Shown: in pieces, positions 42,282 to 51,018 of the stretch
How the letters are laid out: every line of letters starts with the position of its first letter
Position numbering within the stretch: the stretch's first letter is position 1
Assembly (NCBI GenBank): GCA_964491265.1
Contig: CAZBFP010000010.1
Location: 66,395 to 130,394, forward strand
DNA length: 64,000 nucleotides
Direction: 5' to 3'
Origin: JBBAGC01 sp964491265
GTDB taxonomy: Bacteria; Spirochaetota; UBA4802; UBA5550
The notes under the pieces: model-generated
What the model was told of the DNA's origin: nothing
What the model saw: the letters and a program-made list of their open reading frames with translations, nothing else
The model's database searches: none
Position numbers and translations under genes: made by a program

Positions 42282-42400
42282 CCCTCCGGGGCAATGTTTA
42301 CAGTTTCGCAACTGCCCCACAACACCCCCCGGAGGAGGGCTTAAAGGCTGTGTTATTAAACTTTTGATTTGTTTAAAGAGTTTAGTACTGAAAAATTATA
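42282..42400. repeat. Family-2 intergenic repeat, copy 1
   Basis: CCCTCCGGGGCA ... ACAGTTTCGCAACTGCCCC ... CCCCCCGGAGG forms nested inverted arms, followed by TTAAACTTTTGATTTGTTTAAAGAGTTTA. The words ACAGTTTCGCAACTGCCCC and the AT-rich tail recur in the repeat at 51019-51185. The gap 42232-42467 holds no gene. Confidence 0.75.
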
Positions 42401-42467
42401 TCAGCTTCCGGTCATAATAAATGTGAGCAGGAGTAAGTTTCCGGAATTTTTATTTATCAGCCCGGAT

Positions 42468-43826
42468 TTAAAACCTCGCTGAGATTCTGCTTACTGCAAA
42501 GAGAATAATTATAGCAGCAGGAAAGATGTAAACCTGAAACTGATCCATACCGGAAAGTTTCATGAACAGGGCAGCACCCCCTCCGGCGATGCATGCAGAA
42601 ACTGCACCTGCTGCATTGAGTGATAGTCTCTCCCTGTAGAATCCGAAAACTACAGGTATAATAATCCCTGAAGTATAAATGGTAAGAGCCAGGAGGAGAG
42701 ATTTTATTATTCCGTCAATGTATAGCGCTAAAGCCAGTGACACCAGTCCTGTGACCAGAATAATAATCCTGGTAAATCTCAGCTCACTCTTTTCATCTGC
42801 ATCTTTATAAAACAGAGGCTTTAAAACATCTGCCGAAAGTATTATCCCTGATGTGAGGAGGCACGTGTCAGCTGAAGACATTACAGCAGCAAGTAGAGCA
42901 GCAAATATTATCCCTTTCAAACTGTCGGGCAGTGTTCTCATAGCCAGGTCAAGAAAGGCACCTTCCGGAGCAATACCGGGATTTACACCTTTAGCGTAGA
43001 TACCTATTATTGTAACTGAAAGGGCAATAACCATGAGTATTGCTGCTGCTGCAAAGACAGCTTTTTTTGCTGTTATACTATCCTTTGCAGAGAGAATCCT
43101 GGAATAAATATCGGGGCCTGCCAAAAATGATGTTCCAACAAAGAGAAAAAATATAAGTATATCATTATAACCGAAATAGCTGTTAACAGGGAATTCAAGA
43201 AAAGTTTCCGGCAGATCAAGGGACCAGGGGGAACCGTACTTTACGTATGACATGATCAGAATGAGAAATATTCCGGTAAAAATCAGAACTGTCTGGAAAA
43301 AATCTGTTTTAATGATGGATAACTGTCCGCCGCTTACTGTATAGATTATAAAAACAGAACCGCAGAGAATGACAAAAAACCTGAAATAGCCGGGCCAGAG
43401 AATATCGAGAATTTTTCCTGCTGCTATCATCTGGGCTGAAATAATCCCTGTCCATGCTGTAATTATAACCACAGATGAAACAAGCTTGAGCACTCTGCTG
43501 TTATACTGCTTCTCCAGAATTTCCGGAAGAGTGTAGACCCCGCAGTCACGGACCTTTTTCGCCCAGAAGGCCGCAAGTATCATCATACATACAGATCCGC
43601 TTATGAGCCACCAGGCGCCTGGAAGCCCTCTTGAGAAACCTATTCCTGCAAGGCCGAGTGTGGCAGAACCGCCGATTGTTGTTGCCACAAGTGACCCTGA
43701 AAGCCAGAGCGTTGATGTGCCCCTTCCGCTCACATAGAAAGAACTGATACTGCTGACTTTTCTGTAACTGAAAAAACCGATAAGAAGCATAAAAAATAAA
43801 AATCCGGAAAAAATTGCAATATTCAT
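42468..43826 (-). CDS. Sodium:solute symporter (SSS family)
   Basis: A 452-residue inner-membrane protein with 12-13 helices. The first-helix motifs SFYVSGRGTSTLWLSGSLVATTIGG and the GVYTLPEILEKQYNSR region near residues 103-118 match the SSS family of Na+-coupled transporters. The substrate cannot be read; panthothenate, proline or short acids are options. It follows birA by 18 bases on the same strand, so a biotin-related role is a contextual possibility only. Confidence 0.85.
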   Translation of the reverse strand: MNIAIFSGFLFFMLLIGFFSYRKVSSISSFYVSGRGTSTLWLSGSLVATTIGGSATLGLAGIGFSRGLPGAWWLISGSVCMMILAAFWAKKVRDCGVYTLPEILEKQYNSRVLKLVSSVVIITAWTGIISAQMIAAGKILDILWPGYFRFFVILCGSVFIIYTVSGGQLSIIKTDFFQTVLIFTGIFLILIMSYVKYGSPWSLDLPETFLEFPVNSYFGYNDILIFFLFVGTSFLAGPDIYSRILSAKDSITAKKAVFAAAAILMVIALSVTIIGIYAKGVNPGIAPEGAFLDLAMRTLPDSLKGIIFAALLAAVMSSADTCLLTSGIILSADVLKPLFYKDADEKSELRFTRIIILVTGLVSLALALYIDGIIKSLLLALTIYTSGIIIPVVFGFYRERLSLNAAGAVSACIAGGGAALFMKLSGMDQFQVYIFPAAIIILFAVSRISARF

Positions 43827-43844
43827 TCTGCTCTGACCCCAATA

Positions 43845-44819
43845 TCAAATATAGTTAATGTCCCCTGAGTTTATCAGGCGTTCTCCTGTTTCTGTTTCAA
43901 CAATCAGAAAACCTTCGGCATTGAGTCCTTTCACAACGCCGGTAAATGTTTCATCAATAAGGGACACCTTAATCTGTCTTCCGATAATTGAAGCTTTCTC
44001 TTTCCATATATCCAGAATATCGGAGAAACCTGAGTTGATGAAATTGAGATAATATCTTTCGAAATTACGGAGGAGCGATTGAAGAAAAGCACACCTGTCT
44101 ATATCGCCTCCTCTGGAGTCGGATACAGATGCGGCTATTTTTTTAACATCTGAAGGGTAATCCTCCGGGCGGGTGTTGAGATTGATTCCAATTCCTGTGA
44201 TGATGAAATCGATTTTATCCGCATCCCCTTTCATCTCTGTAAGTATGCCGGAAATTTTCCGGCCATTTATGAGTATGTCATTGGGCCATTTGATTTCATG
44301 ATTTTTTATGCCGAATTCATCCAGGGTATCTGAAAGGGCAACAGCTGCTGCAATAGTTATACCTGAAGCTTTTGACGGAGCTATTTGAGGCCGCAGTATG
44401 ATTGATAAATAAAGACCGCGACCCTGAACAGATAACCAGGATCTGCCGAAACGCCCTTTGCCGCCGGTCTGATTCTCCGCAACAAGGACTGTCCCTTCCT
44501 CAGCGCCCTGTGAGGCGAGTTTAAAAGCATCAATATTGGTTGATACAGTCTCTTCGCATACTATGAGGTTTTTCCGGCCTATCACTTCTGTGTTGAGATT
44601 GTTCCTGATTTTATATTCATCAAGGCTTGAACCCGGGGCTTTAAATTTATACCCAAGCTTGCTCGATGATTCAATTATGTATCCCTTCTCTTTAAGAAAC
44701 TTAATGTTTTTCCATACAGCAGTTCTGCTGATCCCCAGGCTGCTGCTGATCTCCTCACCGGAGATCCAGCTATCTCTGCTGCTGTAGAGATATTCAAGGA
44801 TGCTCTGTCTGTTGTTCAT
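43845..44819 (-). CDS. birA: Bifunctional biotin ligase / biotin operon repressor
   Basis: Attaches biotin to carrier proteins through biotinyl-AMP. An N-terminal winged helix is present (SGEEISSSLGISRTAVWKN near residues 17-35). The catalytic domain carries GGKGRFGRSWLSV near 120 and WPNDILINGRKISGILTE near 180. The C-terminal SH3-like domain ends the 324 residues. The HTH implies DNA binding, and a candidate operator stands 43 bases upstream. GGGGGAT precedes the ATG. Confidence 0.93.
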   Translation of the reverse strand: MNNRQSILEYLYSSRDSWISGEEISSSLGISRTAVWKNIKFLKEKGYIIESSSKLGYKFKAPGSSLDEYKIRNNLNTEVIGRKNLIVCEETVSTNIDAFKLASQGAEEGTVLVAENQTGGKGRFGRSWLSVQGRGLYLSIILRPQIAPSKASGITIAAAVALSDTLDEFGIKNHEIKWPNDILINGRKISGILTEMKGDADKIDFIITGIGINLNTRPEDYPSDVKKIAASVSDSRGGDIDRCAFLQSLLRNFERYYLNFINSGFSDILDIWKEKASIIGRQIKVSLIDETFTGVVKGLNAEGFLIVETETGERLINSGDINYI

Positions 44820-44861
44820 AAAATCCCCCTGTTCAGGGATAAGAATAAGCAGAGCGAGCTA

Positions 44862-44892
44862 TTGTCAACCATTAAATTTATAGAGTTAACAA
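44862..44892 (-). promoter_or_regulatory. Candidate BirA operator
   Basis: TTGTCAACC (44862-44870), 13-base spacer, AGTTAACAA (44884-44892). The known BirA consensus is TTGTnAACC, about 14-16 bases, then GGTTnACAA; both arms match in 7-8 of 9 bases but the spacer is slightly short. It lies just upstream of a birA that has the HTH. Confidence 0.45.
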
Positions 44893-44903
44893 TCAACTCT
44901 TTA

Positions 44904-45092
44904 CTAATCAGGTTTACAGGTCTCAGCAAAGTGCTGCAGGGTGGACTCAGCAGGGTTTACAATGTCAGATGAAAATAGAAGACCCTTTCTCTGGATAAAT
45001 TCATCCTGTTTACCCTTATTCCATTGCGACAGTGGCCGGAAATAACCGGAGACCCTTGAATAAACCTCTGCAGGAACAACTATTCTTGACAT
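44904..45092 (-). CDS. Stand-alone NrdD-like glycyl-radical peptide
   Basis: A 62-residue protein whose residues 6-37 match the C-terminal end of class III anaerobic ribonucleotide reductase (AEVYSRVSGYFRPLSQWN, then KGKQDEFIQRK). The glycine of RVSGY corresponds to the radical-bearing glycine. The rest of NrdD, including the zinc-site cysteines, is absent. It has its own consensus promoter and the site GGAGG, so it looks expressed. In function it might resemble GrcA/YfiD, a spare glycyl domain for pyruvate formate-lyase, but this is an analogy. A decayed NrdD gene is the alternative. Confidence 0.7.
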   Translation of the reverse strand: MSRIVVPAEVYSRVSGYFRPLSQWNKGKQDEFIQRKGLLFSSDIVNPAESTLQHFAETCKPD

Positions 45093-45116
45093 ATCTTACC
45101 TCCATGTAATTCTGGA

Positions 45117-45145
45117 AATATAATTTCATTTGAATTTTATGTCAA
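45117..45145 (-). promoter_or_regulatory. Promoter of the NrdD-like peptide
   Basis: Minus strand: TTGACA (45145-45140), 17-base spacer, TATATT (45122-45117), then a very short leader with GGAGGT before the ATG. Confidence 0.8.
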
Positions 45146-45194
45146 CAAAATTATAGTATACATGCGTTTATTTTTTACTACCAGTTCAATTCTA

Positions 45195-45295
45195 TGGGTG
45201 GTGTCATTCCTGCGTATGCGGGAATCTCAAAACTTCTGATTTTTTAGGGGATTCCGGCACTACGTTGTCACTTCGGCCGGAATGACAGAATTTCC
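45195..45295. repeat. Family-3 intergenic repeat
   Basis: GTGTCATTCCTGCGTATGCGGGAATCTC and GGGGATTCCGGCAC ... CACTTCGGCCGGAATGACAG form fold-back arms. Related words (GTCATACCGG, GAGATTCCGGTATT, CCGGAATGAC) occur in the element at 63763. Confidence 0.7.
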
Positions 45296-45335
45296 CTACA
45301 TAATTGTACTGCTGCTATATTTTACTACTATAATC

Positions 45336-45364
45336 TTGACAACATTTGCACTAGGGACTATTTT
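45336..45364 (+). promoter_or_regulatory. Promoter of hisA
   Basis: TTGACA (45336-45341), 17-base spacer, TATTTT (45359-45364), 40 bases before the hisA start. Confidence 0.7.
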
Positions 45365-45404
45365 CTTTATTGAAACAACTAATTGGAAATCAAGGTAACA
45401 AGGT

Positions 45405-46172
45405 ATGAAATTCAGGCCCTGTATAGATATTCATGAAGGGAAGGTAAAACAGATTGTAGGGGGTACTCTGAGCGATTCAGGGGCTCAGGAAAATTTTGTT
45501 TCTCAACATGATGCTGACTACTACGCTTCAATATACAGAGAGGATTCTTTTCCGGGGGGCCACGTTATAATGCTGGGTCCCGACAACAGGGAACAGGCAC
45601 TTAAAGCACTTAAGGCTTACCCCGGAGGGCTTCAGATAGGGGGGGGGATAAATCCGGATAATGCTCAGGAGTATCTTGATGCCGGCGCTTCCCATGTTAT
45701 TGTCACATCCTATGCTTTTTCCAATGGAATGATTAATTTTAATAATCTGGCTCAACTTGTGAAAGAAGTGGGCATAGATAAAATTGTATTAGATTTAAGC
45801 TGCAGGTTAAAGAACGGCAGCTATTATGTTGTTACAGACAGGTGGCAGAAGTTTACTGATTTTATAATCAACAGGGATAATTTTTCTATTCTTGAAAAAT
45901 ACTGTTCTGAATTTCTTGTACATGCTGCTGATGTTGAGGGGAAAAGAGGTGGAGTTGACAGATCTCTTATCGGAATCCTTGCGGAAGTAACAGAGCTCCC
46001 TGTAACTTATGCAGGGGGTGTAAGGGACATTTCAGATCTCGATAAAGTTTTTGAAGCAGGGAAGGGGGGAGTTGATATTACAATCGGCAGTGCCCTCGAT
46101 TTATTTGGCGGGGATTTGCCATACGATGAAGTTAAGGAGCTTTTCCGGACACGGTATGCCACACAATTTTAA
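45405..46172 (+). CDS. hisA: Phosphoribosylformimino-AICAR ribotide isomerase, eukaryotic (HIS6) type
   Basis: It isomerises ProFAR to PRFAR in histidine synthesis with a (beta-alpha)8 barrel. The N-terminus MKFRPCIDIHEGKVKQIVGG and the internal blocks LQIGGGINPDN, EFLVHAADVEGKRGG and TYAGGVRDISDLDKV match the fungal and plant HIS6 type, which differs clearly from ordinary bacterial HisA. The 255-residue length fits. It stands alone with its own promoter, away from hisBH at 17117. TAACAAGG precedes the ATG. Confidence 0.9.
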   Translation: MKFRPCIDIHEGKVKQIVGGTLSDSGAQENFVSQHDADYYASIYREDSFPGGHVIMLGPDNREQALKALKAYPGGLQIGGGINPDNAQEYLDAGASHVIVTSYAFSNGMINFNNLAQLVKEVGIDKIVLDLSCRLKNGSYYVVTDRWQKFTDFIINRDNFSILEKYCSEFLVHAADVEGKRGGVDRSLIGILAEVTELPVTYAGGVRDISDLDKVFEAGKGGVDITIGSALDLFGGDLPYDEVKELFRTRYATQF

Positions 46173-46195
46173 AAAATCATATTATCATTCTATTA

Positions 46196-47005
46196 TTATT
46201 CTGTGTATTTATGCATAATCTCCGCGGTTTTTCTGTCGCGTATCTGTGCAATTTCGTTCCAGAGCCTTTCAGCTGTTTCACGGTTTTTACTGTAATACTG
46301 TCTGCTTATCATTAAATAATAATGTTTTTGAATAAATGGCCTGGGGAGTTTTTCTATGTCTGTGATTTTATGCAGAAGTAAATAGTTGTCTGCCACAAGA
46401 TCCTGATGGGCAAATCCTGATATGCGTCCTGACTGTAGTTTTAAAAAATTCTGCTCAGTGGTTCTTGACCCGTCATCAACATGGACCCCCATTTTTTTAA
46501 GGTCCTGAACTACCGAATAGCCCGTATTAGCTCCGATGCTGTTTCTGATATCGGATTTGTCAAATCCGGAAAAACTGTTTCCATCCCAGTTAAGCGGTGA
46601 TCCTTTTTTCTTGTAGATATAATAGCGCAGTGTTGCGATTCTTCTTCTCCCGTCGGGAGTCCCTTTTATTTCAGGATATACCCCGTTTAAAGTTCTCTCC
46701 CTGCTGTATGAAAACATGAATGCCCCGTCTATAATATTGCCTTCTTTCAGTGAGGCCTGAACACGTTTATTTGGAAGTGCTATAAATATTACTTTAATCC
46801 CTGTATTTCCGGCAGCTTCTGATATTATTTCAAATGCAATACCTGGAGGATTTTTTTCATGAGCTATCTGGTAGGGATAGGCTTCAGAATCGGAGTAGCC
46901 TAACCGTAAGATATTATCTTCCGCTGTATGGACCGTGCCGCAGAAAAGGGTTAAGAGAAAAACGAGAGCTGTGAATGTCCGGCAATATGGCAATTTTATT
47001 ATCAT
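46196..47005 (-). CDS. Periplasmic solute-binding protein (SBP_bac_3-like)
   Basis: A signal peptide (residues about 10-28, ending in VHTAE) leads a 269-residue type II binding protein. The opening strands ILRLGYSDSEAYPYQ and GIAFEIISEAAGNTGIKV are as in the amino-acid-binding family 3. No permease or ATPase gene is nearby. It follows the hybrid kinase gene by 82 bases on the same strand, so it may feed a signal to that kinase. ATG 47005 with GGGAG five bases upstream is preferred over TTG 47008. Confidence 0.8.
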   Translation of the reverse strand: MIIKLPYCRTFTALVFLLTLFCGTVHTAEDNILRLGYSDSEAYPYQIAHEKNPPGIAFEIISEAAGNTGIKVIFIALPNKRVQASLKEGNIIDGAFMFSYSRERTLNGVYPEIKGTPDGRRRIATLRYYIYKKKGSPLNWDGNSFSGFDKSDIRNSIGANTGYSVVQDLKKMGVHVDDGSRTTEQNFLKLQSGRISGFAHQDLVADNYLLLHKITDIEKLPRPFIQKHYYLMISRQYYSKNRETAERLWNEIAQIRDRKTAEIMHKYTE

Positions 47006-47087
47006 CAATTCTCCCGATTCTCTGAAAAAGCTTTCCTTATTATAATAAAACTGTATTTTAGAAAAATGTCAAGTTTTTTAACCGGAT

Positions 47088-49310
47088 TTACTTTTCTGCA
47101 ATAATAGAGTGGAGTTTGGATGAAAGCTGTTCAATTGAAGCCGGTTTTTTAATAAAACCGGAGGCACCTGCATCTATTATATTTTTAATCAGTTCATCTG
47201 AATCCAGGCCTGAAGTCATAAGTACCTTTAAATGGGGATTAATTCTTTTCAGTTCAATCAGCGCCTCTAAACCCGATTTTACCGGCATCACAGTATCAAG
47301 AAGAACAGCCCTTATTTTTTTTGAATTTTTTTTATACAGTTCAACTGCCTCCTCCCCGTTAGTCCCGGTTATAACATCATAACCGCATTCAGAAAGCATC
47401 AAATTACTGGTATTAAGAATACTCTCTTCATCATCCACAACAAGGATTGTTCCATATCCCCTTATTACATTGCTCTTTGCAGCCTCATTACTCTCTTTAC
47501 ATTCTGTTCTATTTTTATTATAGACCGGCAAATAGATTGAAAAGACCGTCCCAATCCCGACTTCAGAGTAAACATCAATAAATCCGCTGTGGGCCTTTAT
47601 TATTGAATATGCAATTGACAGCCCCAGTCCTGTCCCCTTCACAGAAGATTTTATTTTTGTTGTAAAAAAAGGATCAAAGATCCGGGAGAGGGTGTTTCTG
47701 TCCATCCCCACGCCTGTATCTTTAACGCTTATAAGCCAGTATTCACCCGGCTCTACCTCAGGACGGGATTCTATAAAATTACAGTCAGCGTCGAGTTTTG
47801 TTATACTTAAAGAAAGTTTTCCACCGGCAGGTTCTTCCGGTTTCCGCATAATAGTCATACTATGGGAGGCATTAATGCACAGATTAAGCATAACCTGCTG
47901 AATCTGCGACGTGTTTATCATTGCTGTTGCCTCTTCAGAGTATTTTGAAATTGAAATGGATATGGATTTATCGAAAGAATTGGAACAGATTTTACCTATC
48001 TGTTCAAGTATCTGGTTCAGATCTTCATTATGAAGCTCAATGTCCGATTCTTTTTTTGAGAGATTCAGAAGCTCTGCGGCAATAGATGCTCCGTATTCAC
48101 AGCTTTTTTCAATCAGATCCAGGTCCTTTGTCATATCCTCCGGTTTTTCAATTCTCCCCTTGCTTATCATGTACTTTAATAGCGATGCAGTTGCAAGAAT
48201 GCTTCCCAGTATATTATTAAAATCGTGTGCTACTCCTGAAGCCAGGAGCCCTATACTTTCGATTTTCTGTACATGTCGAAGCTGCTTATCTTTTTTTTCA
48301 AGTTCTGTAATATCGTCTATGCGCAGAACAAGGCTTTCTGAATGTTCATGTTTAAGAAGAAAAATAAAAAGATTAAAAAACATGTTTTTATATCCGGTCA
48401 GATTTATCCTGTAGAAAGATCGGGGTTTTTCGGAAAAATCGGGCGAATCAATATTAAAAAGAAATACAGCAAGTTCAGGCTTAATATCTTTAAGATATTT
48501 ACCCTGGGCCTCTTCGCTGCTGATTCCTATAAACTTTTCCGCAAGCCTGTTATAGCCGATTATTCTCCCCTGCCGGTCAAACTGTATCAGTATTGAGGGC
48601 ATAAATTCAATGATTGACTTAATTGAAGAGATACTCTCCCTCAGTTTGCTTCTCATATTATTAAAACTGTCCGCAAGCTTTCCTATTTCATCTCCGCTTC
48701 GAACATCAATTCCATGTGTCAGGTCTCCTTCTGAGATTTTATCTGCCACAAGAAGCATCTCATCAAGCGGCTTAAGCACTCTTCTGGTTATCAGTCTCAC
48801 ACTCTGAATGGTTATTGAAAATATCACTATAAAGAGCGCCAGAAGTTTCAAAATAATAAAATAGAGGTTCCGGTTATATTCATCTCTTGTAACAACCAGC
48901 TCAAGTTCCCCTATTTTCTGATCATGCTTGTATATATCTTTCCGGATTGGAGCTTCACGGGATATTGAATTTTTAGTGTCCAGATTAATCAGATAGCGTC
49001 CATTGTTGTCAATGATACTGATTGATGATATTTCCGAAATGGCATAGAATGCCTCAACCGATTTTTTTAAACCTACATTATCGTAGTTCCAGATATACTC
49101 CAGGTTGCTCAAAACTATCAGTTCAGCATACTTTTCGGAATTACTTTTTAGAATTTCCACATTCCGCTTATTCTGATCAATAAGCATATATAATGCAAAA
49201 ACAGCGAAGCAGATAAAAAGTACCATACCTGTGGGGATTGAAAACTTCTGTCTCAGGTTTAATTGATTTATGTATTCACCGGGGTCCTTGAATAATTTTA
49301 TTATTCTCAT
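47088..49310 (-). CDS. Hybrid sensor histidine kinase
   Basis: A 740-residue membrane sensor. Two membrane segments (about 24-44 and 155-175) enclose a periplasmic region of 110 residues. HAMP (176-230) and PAS (235-340) follow. HisKA carries the phosphate-accepting histidine in VAHDFNNILG near residue 366, and the ATPase domain shows DTGVGM and GTGLGLS. A receiver domain (615-738) carries the aspartate in AVLLDTVMP. No separate regulator is adjacent, so the final partner is unknown. It is upstream of the solute-binding gene. Confidence 0.92.
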   Translation of the reverse strand: MRIIKLFKDPGEYINQLNLRQKFSIPTGMVLFICFAVFALYMLIDQNKRNVEILKSNSEKYAELIVLSNLEYIWNYDNVGLKKSVEAFYAISEISSISIIDNNGRYLINLDTKNSISREAPIRKDIYKHDQKIGELELVVTRDEYNRNLYFIILKLLALFIVIFSITIQSVRLITRRVLKPLDEMLLVADKISEGDLTHGIDVRSGDEIGKLADSFNNMRSKLRESISSIKSIIEFMPSILIQFDRQGRIIGYNRLAEKFIGISSEEAQGKYLKDIKPELAVFLFNIDSPDFSEKPRSFYRINLTGYKNMFFNLFIFLLKHEHSESLVLRIDDITELEKKDKQLRHVQKIESIGLLASGVAHDFNNILGSILATASLLKYMISKGRIEKPEDMTKDLDLIEKSCEYGASIAAELLNLSKKESDIELHNEDLNQILEQIGKICSNSFDKSISISISKYSEEATAMINTSQIQQVMLNLCINASHSMTIMRKPEEPAGGKLSLSITKLDADCNFIESRPEVEPGEYWLISVKDTGVGMDRNTLSRIFDPFFTTKIKSSVKGTGLGLSIAYSIIKAHSGFIDVYSEVGIGTVFSIYLPVYNKNRTECKESNEAAKSNVIRGYGTILVVDDEESILNTSNLMLSECGYDVITGTNGEEAVELYKKNSKKIRAVLLDTVMPVKSGLEALIELKRINPHLKVLMTSGLDSDELIKNIIDAGASGFIKKPASIEQLSSKLHSIIAEK

Positions 49311-49681
49311 AACTTTAACATCATCCGGCCTTATTCTCAGGAAACATTGGTATGGCCCGCAACAGGTATACCGGAACTATTTGACGATAAAATACTATAT
49401 TCATTATTCAAAAAGGGTATACTTTAGAAACATTGTCAAGAAAGATACTTTTTGAATCTTCTGATATTTTTTACTTGAGTTTTTTAAATCAGGTATGATT
49501 ACTTTAGGTACACTTTTCGGGAGTATGTCACTATAACTATCTTTTCAATTTGGAGTATTCTCTCTTCTTAGTCAGAATGTTTTAGAGAAGATCAATCTTC
49601 AAAAAGACGGAAAAAATGCGAAAGCTTATCAGGTTAAGCAGGTGCGTTCAATACTACTTTCATATGAATTGAGGTTAAAGA

Positions 49682-49897
49682 ATGATGAATAGATATGAGA
49701 TAATTATCTATTATGATGGAAATGATTTAATTTATGTGGCAGAGATGCCTGAACTTGCTGGATGTTCTGCTCATGGTAATACCGAAGAGGAGGCCCTGGC
49801 CAATGTGAAGGAGGCTATGGAGCTATGGATAGAGGCGGCTGTTGAACGATCTGAGCCTGTGCCTGTTCCACGTGAACGGCGTCTCATGTATGCGTGA
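49682..49897 (+). CDS. Orphan HicB-family protein
   Basis: The 71 residues show the HicB partial RNase H fold: YEIIIYYDGNDLIYVAEMPE, the LAGCSAHGNTEEEALANVKEAMELWI core, then a short basic tail. HicB is the antitoxin of HicA. No HicA of any size is recognisable within several hundred bases on either side, so it is solitary. Short HicB proteins without a C-terminal DNA-binding domain are common. GAGGT lies six bases before the first ATG of an ATGATG pair. Confidence 0.82.
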   Translation: MMNRYEIIIYYDGNDLIYVAEMPELAGCSAHGNTEEEALANVKEAMELWIEAAVERSEPVPVPRERRLMYA

Positions 49898-49983
49898 TCA
49901 GAATTGGAATTGTTCTGCGGTTTTAGCTTCGTTTGATAATCCCCACGTGTCTCTGCCCTCTTTAATAAGGGGAGTAACCATAA

Positions 49984-50304
49984 TTATGCAACCTGTATTA
50001 AATCTTTTTTAATCTGATCAAGAAAAGGGTTTCCTTTTGCAAATTCCTCCGGTGTTACTGGATGTGGTTCGATACGCCTGTCAATTTTTCTTCGAAGCTT
50101 CATAAGTAGCTGCAGATCCTCTACAGGATCATCAAGAAAATCGGGAGACACTACAAGAACATCAATATCGCTGAATTCGTTGAAATTATCTTTGGAATAT
50201 GAGCCGAAAATATATACTCCGCTTAAAGAAATTACCTTGCTTAGTTCAAGAGTGTATTTTTCGATTATCAGGATTATATCTTTTCCAGTTCGCTGATTAT
50301 CCAT
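49984..50304 (-). CDS. MNT-type nucleotidyltransferase
   Basis: A 106-residue minimal nucleotidyltransferase of the polymerase-beta fold. The signature GVYIFGSYSKDNFNEFSDIDVLVVS near residues 29-53 has the GS and DxD elements intact. In HEPN-MNT pairs the MNT protein neutralises its HEPN partner, in known cases by adding AMP to it. It overlaps the upstream HEPN gene by 31 bases. Confidence 0.85.
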   Translation of the reverse strand: MDNQRTGKDIILIIEKYTLELSKVISLSGVYIFGSYSKDNFNEFSDIDVLVVSPDFLDDPVEDLQLLMKLRRKIDRRIEPHPVTPEEFAKGNPFLDQIKKDLIQVA

Positions 50305-50669
50305 CTTCGTATCTCCAGAATTTTATTGATGCTCTCTTTGGTAAAATCTTTGGTGCATTTTTTGTAAAATGAATTTTTATAATCGGGATATCTGGCATTA
50401 ATATTAAACGTGGTAATCATATCAAGCTTATCTTCAAGATCTTCATTAAGCTCAAGGCCGCATAATCCACAGATTCTTGACAGGTCATGAATCCTTGGAA
50501 CATCAGCCCCTTTCAGCTTTACAAAAAGGGCTTTTAATATTTTCTCAATAACCAGATGACCCATGAATAAAGACCAGTGGTAATCACCTGCTTCAAACAG
50601 GTGATTCATAGTTATTAAATCTTTATCTGAAGTTTCTATCCAATATCGGATCAATTCTGTCTTATTCAT
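50274..50669 (-). CDS. HEPN-domain protein
   Basis: A 131-residue helical protein of the HEPN family (YHWSLFMGHLVIEKILKALFVKLKG near residues 30-54, then RIHDLSRICGLCGLEL). The RNase motif R-x4-6-H of toxic HEPNs is not evident; the ARYPDYKN stretch marks the other large HEPN subgroup. It pairs with the downstream MNT gene as a possible toxin-antitoxin or nucleotide-binding module. CAGGT precedes the ATG. Confidence 0.82.
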   Translation of the reverse strand: MNKTELIRYWIETSDKDLITMNHLFEAGDYHWSLFMGHLVIEKILKALFVKLKGADVPRIHDLSRICGLCGLELNEDLEDKLDMITTFNINARYPDYKNSFYKKCTKDFTKESINKILEIRRWIISELEKI

Positions 50670-50695
50670 AGATTATACCTGAGTTTAATATTTAA

Positions 50696-50971
50696 ACAGT
50701 AAAATGCAAAAAAACTGATGAGTCAATTAAAATATTTAACCACTTCAAGGAGTATGAAGCACAGTACAGTAATTTTAAATTTATTCCTGTAGCAGCTGAT
50801 AGCGCAGGGTGGAGCGGGAAAACCGGCTTTGTCACTGATGTACTCAAGGAGATCGATCTTGATAATTCAAGAATATACATGTGCGGCCCTGAAGCCATGA
50901 CAATTAATTCAATGGCTCTTTTAAAAAATATGAATGTTCCGGAAACCGCTGTGAGTTATGAAAAGGCGTAG
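50696..50971 (+). pseudogene. C-terminal remnant of a flavin/ferredoxin-NAD(P)H reductase
   Basis: An open frame without a proper start, about 90 codons, ends in TAG at 50969-50971. It reads DESIKIFNHFKEYEAQY, GWSGKTGFVTDVLKEI and IYMCGPEAMT, which is the C-terminal NAD-binding half of NqrF-like or dioxygenase-type reductases. The first two-thirds (FAD and 2Fe-2S parts) are gone. The break lies about 25 bases from the start of the HEPN gene, suggesting that the HEPN-MNT insertion or an associated deletion removed it. Confidence 0.75.
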
Positions 50972-51018
50972 CAGTTAAATATTTAACAACAGAAAACCTG
51001 CTCCGGATATAGATATCT

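Noticed and set aside
49984..50669. HEPN-MNT pair as a phage-defence island with several genes
   Set aside because: No further defence genes, integrase or phage genes flank it, and the toxic RNase motif is not visible.
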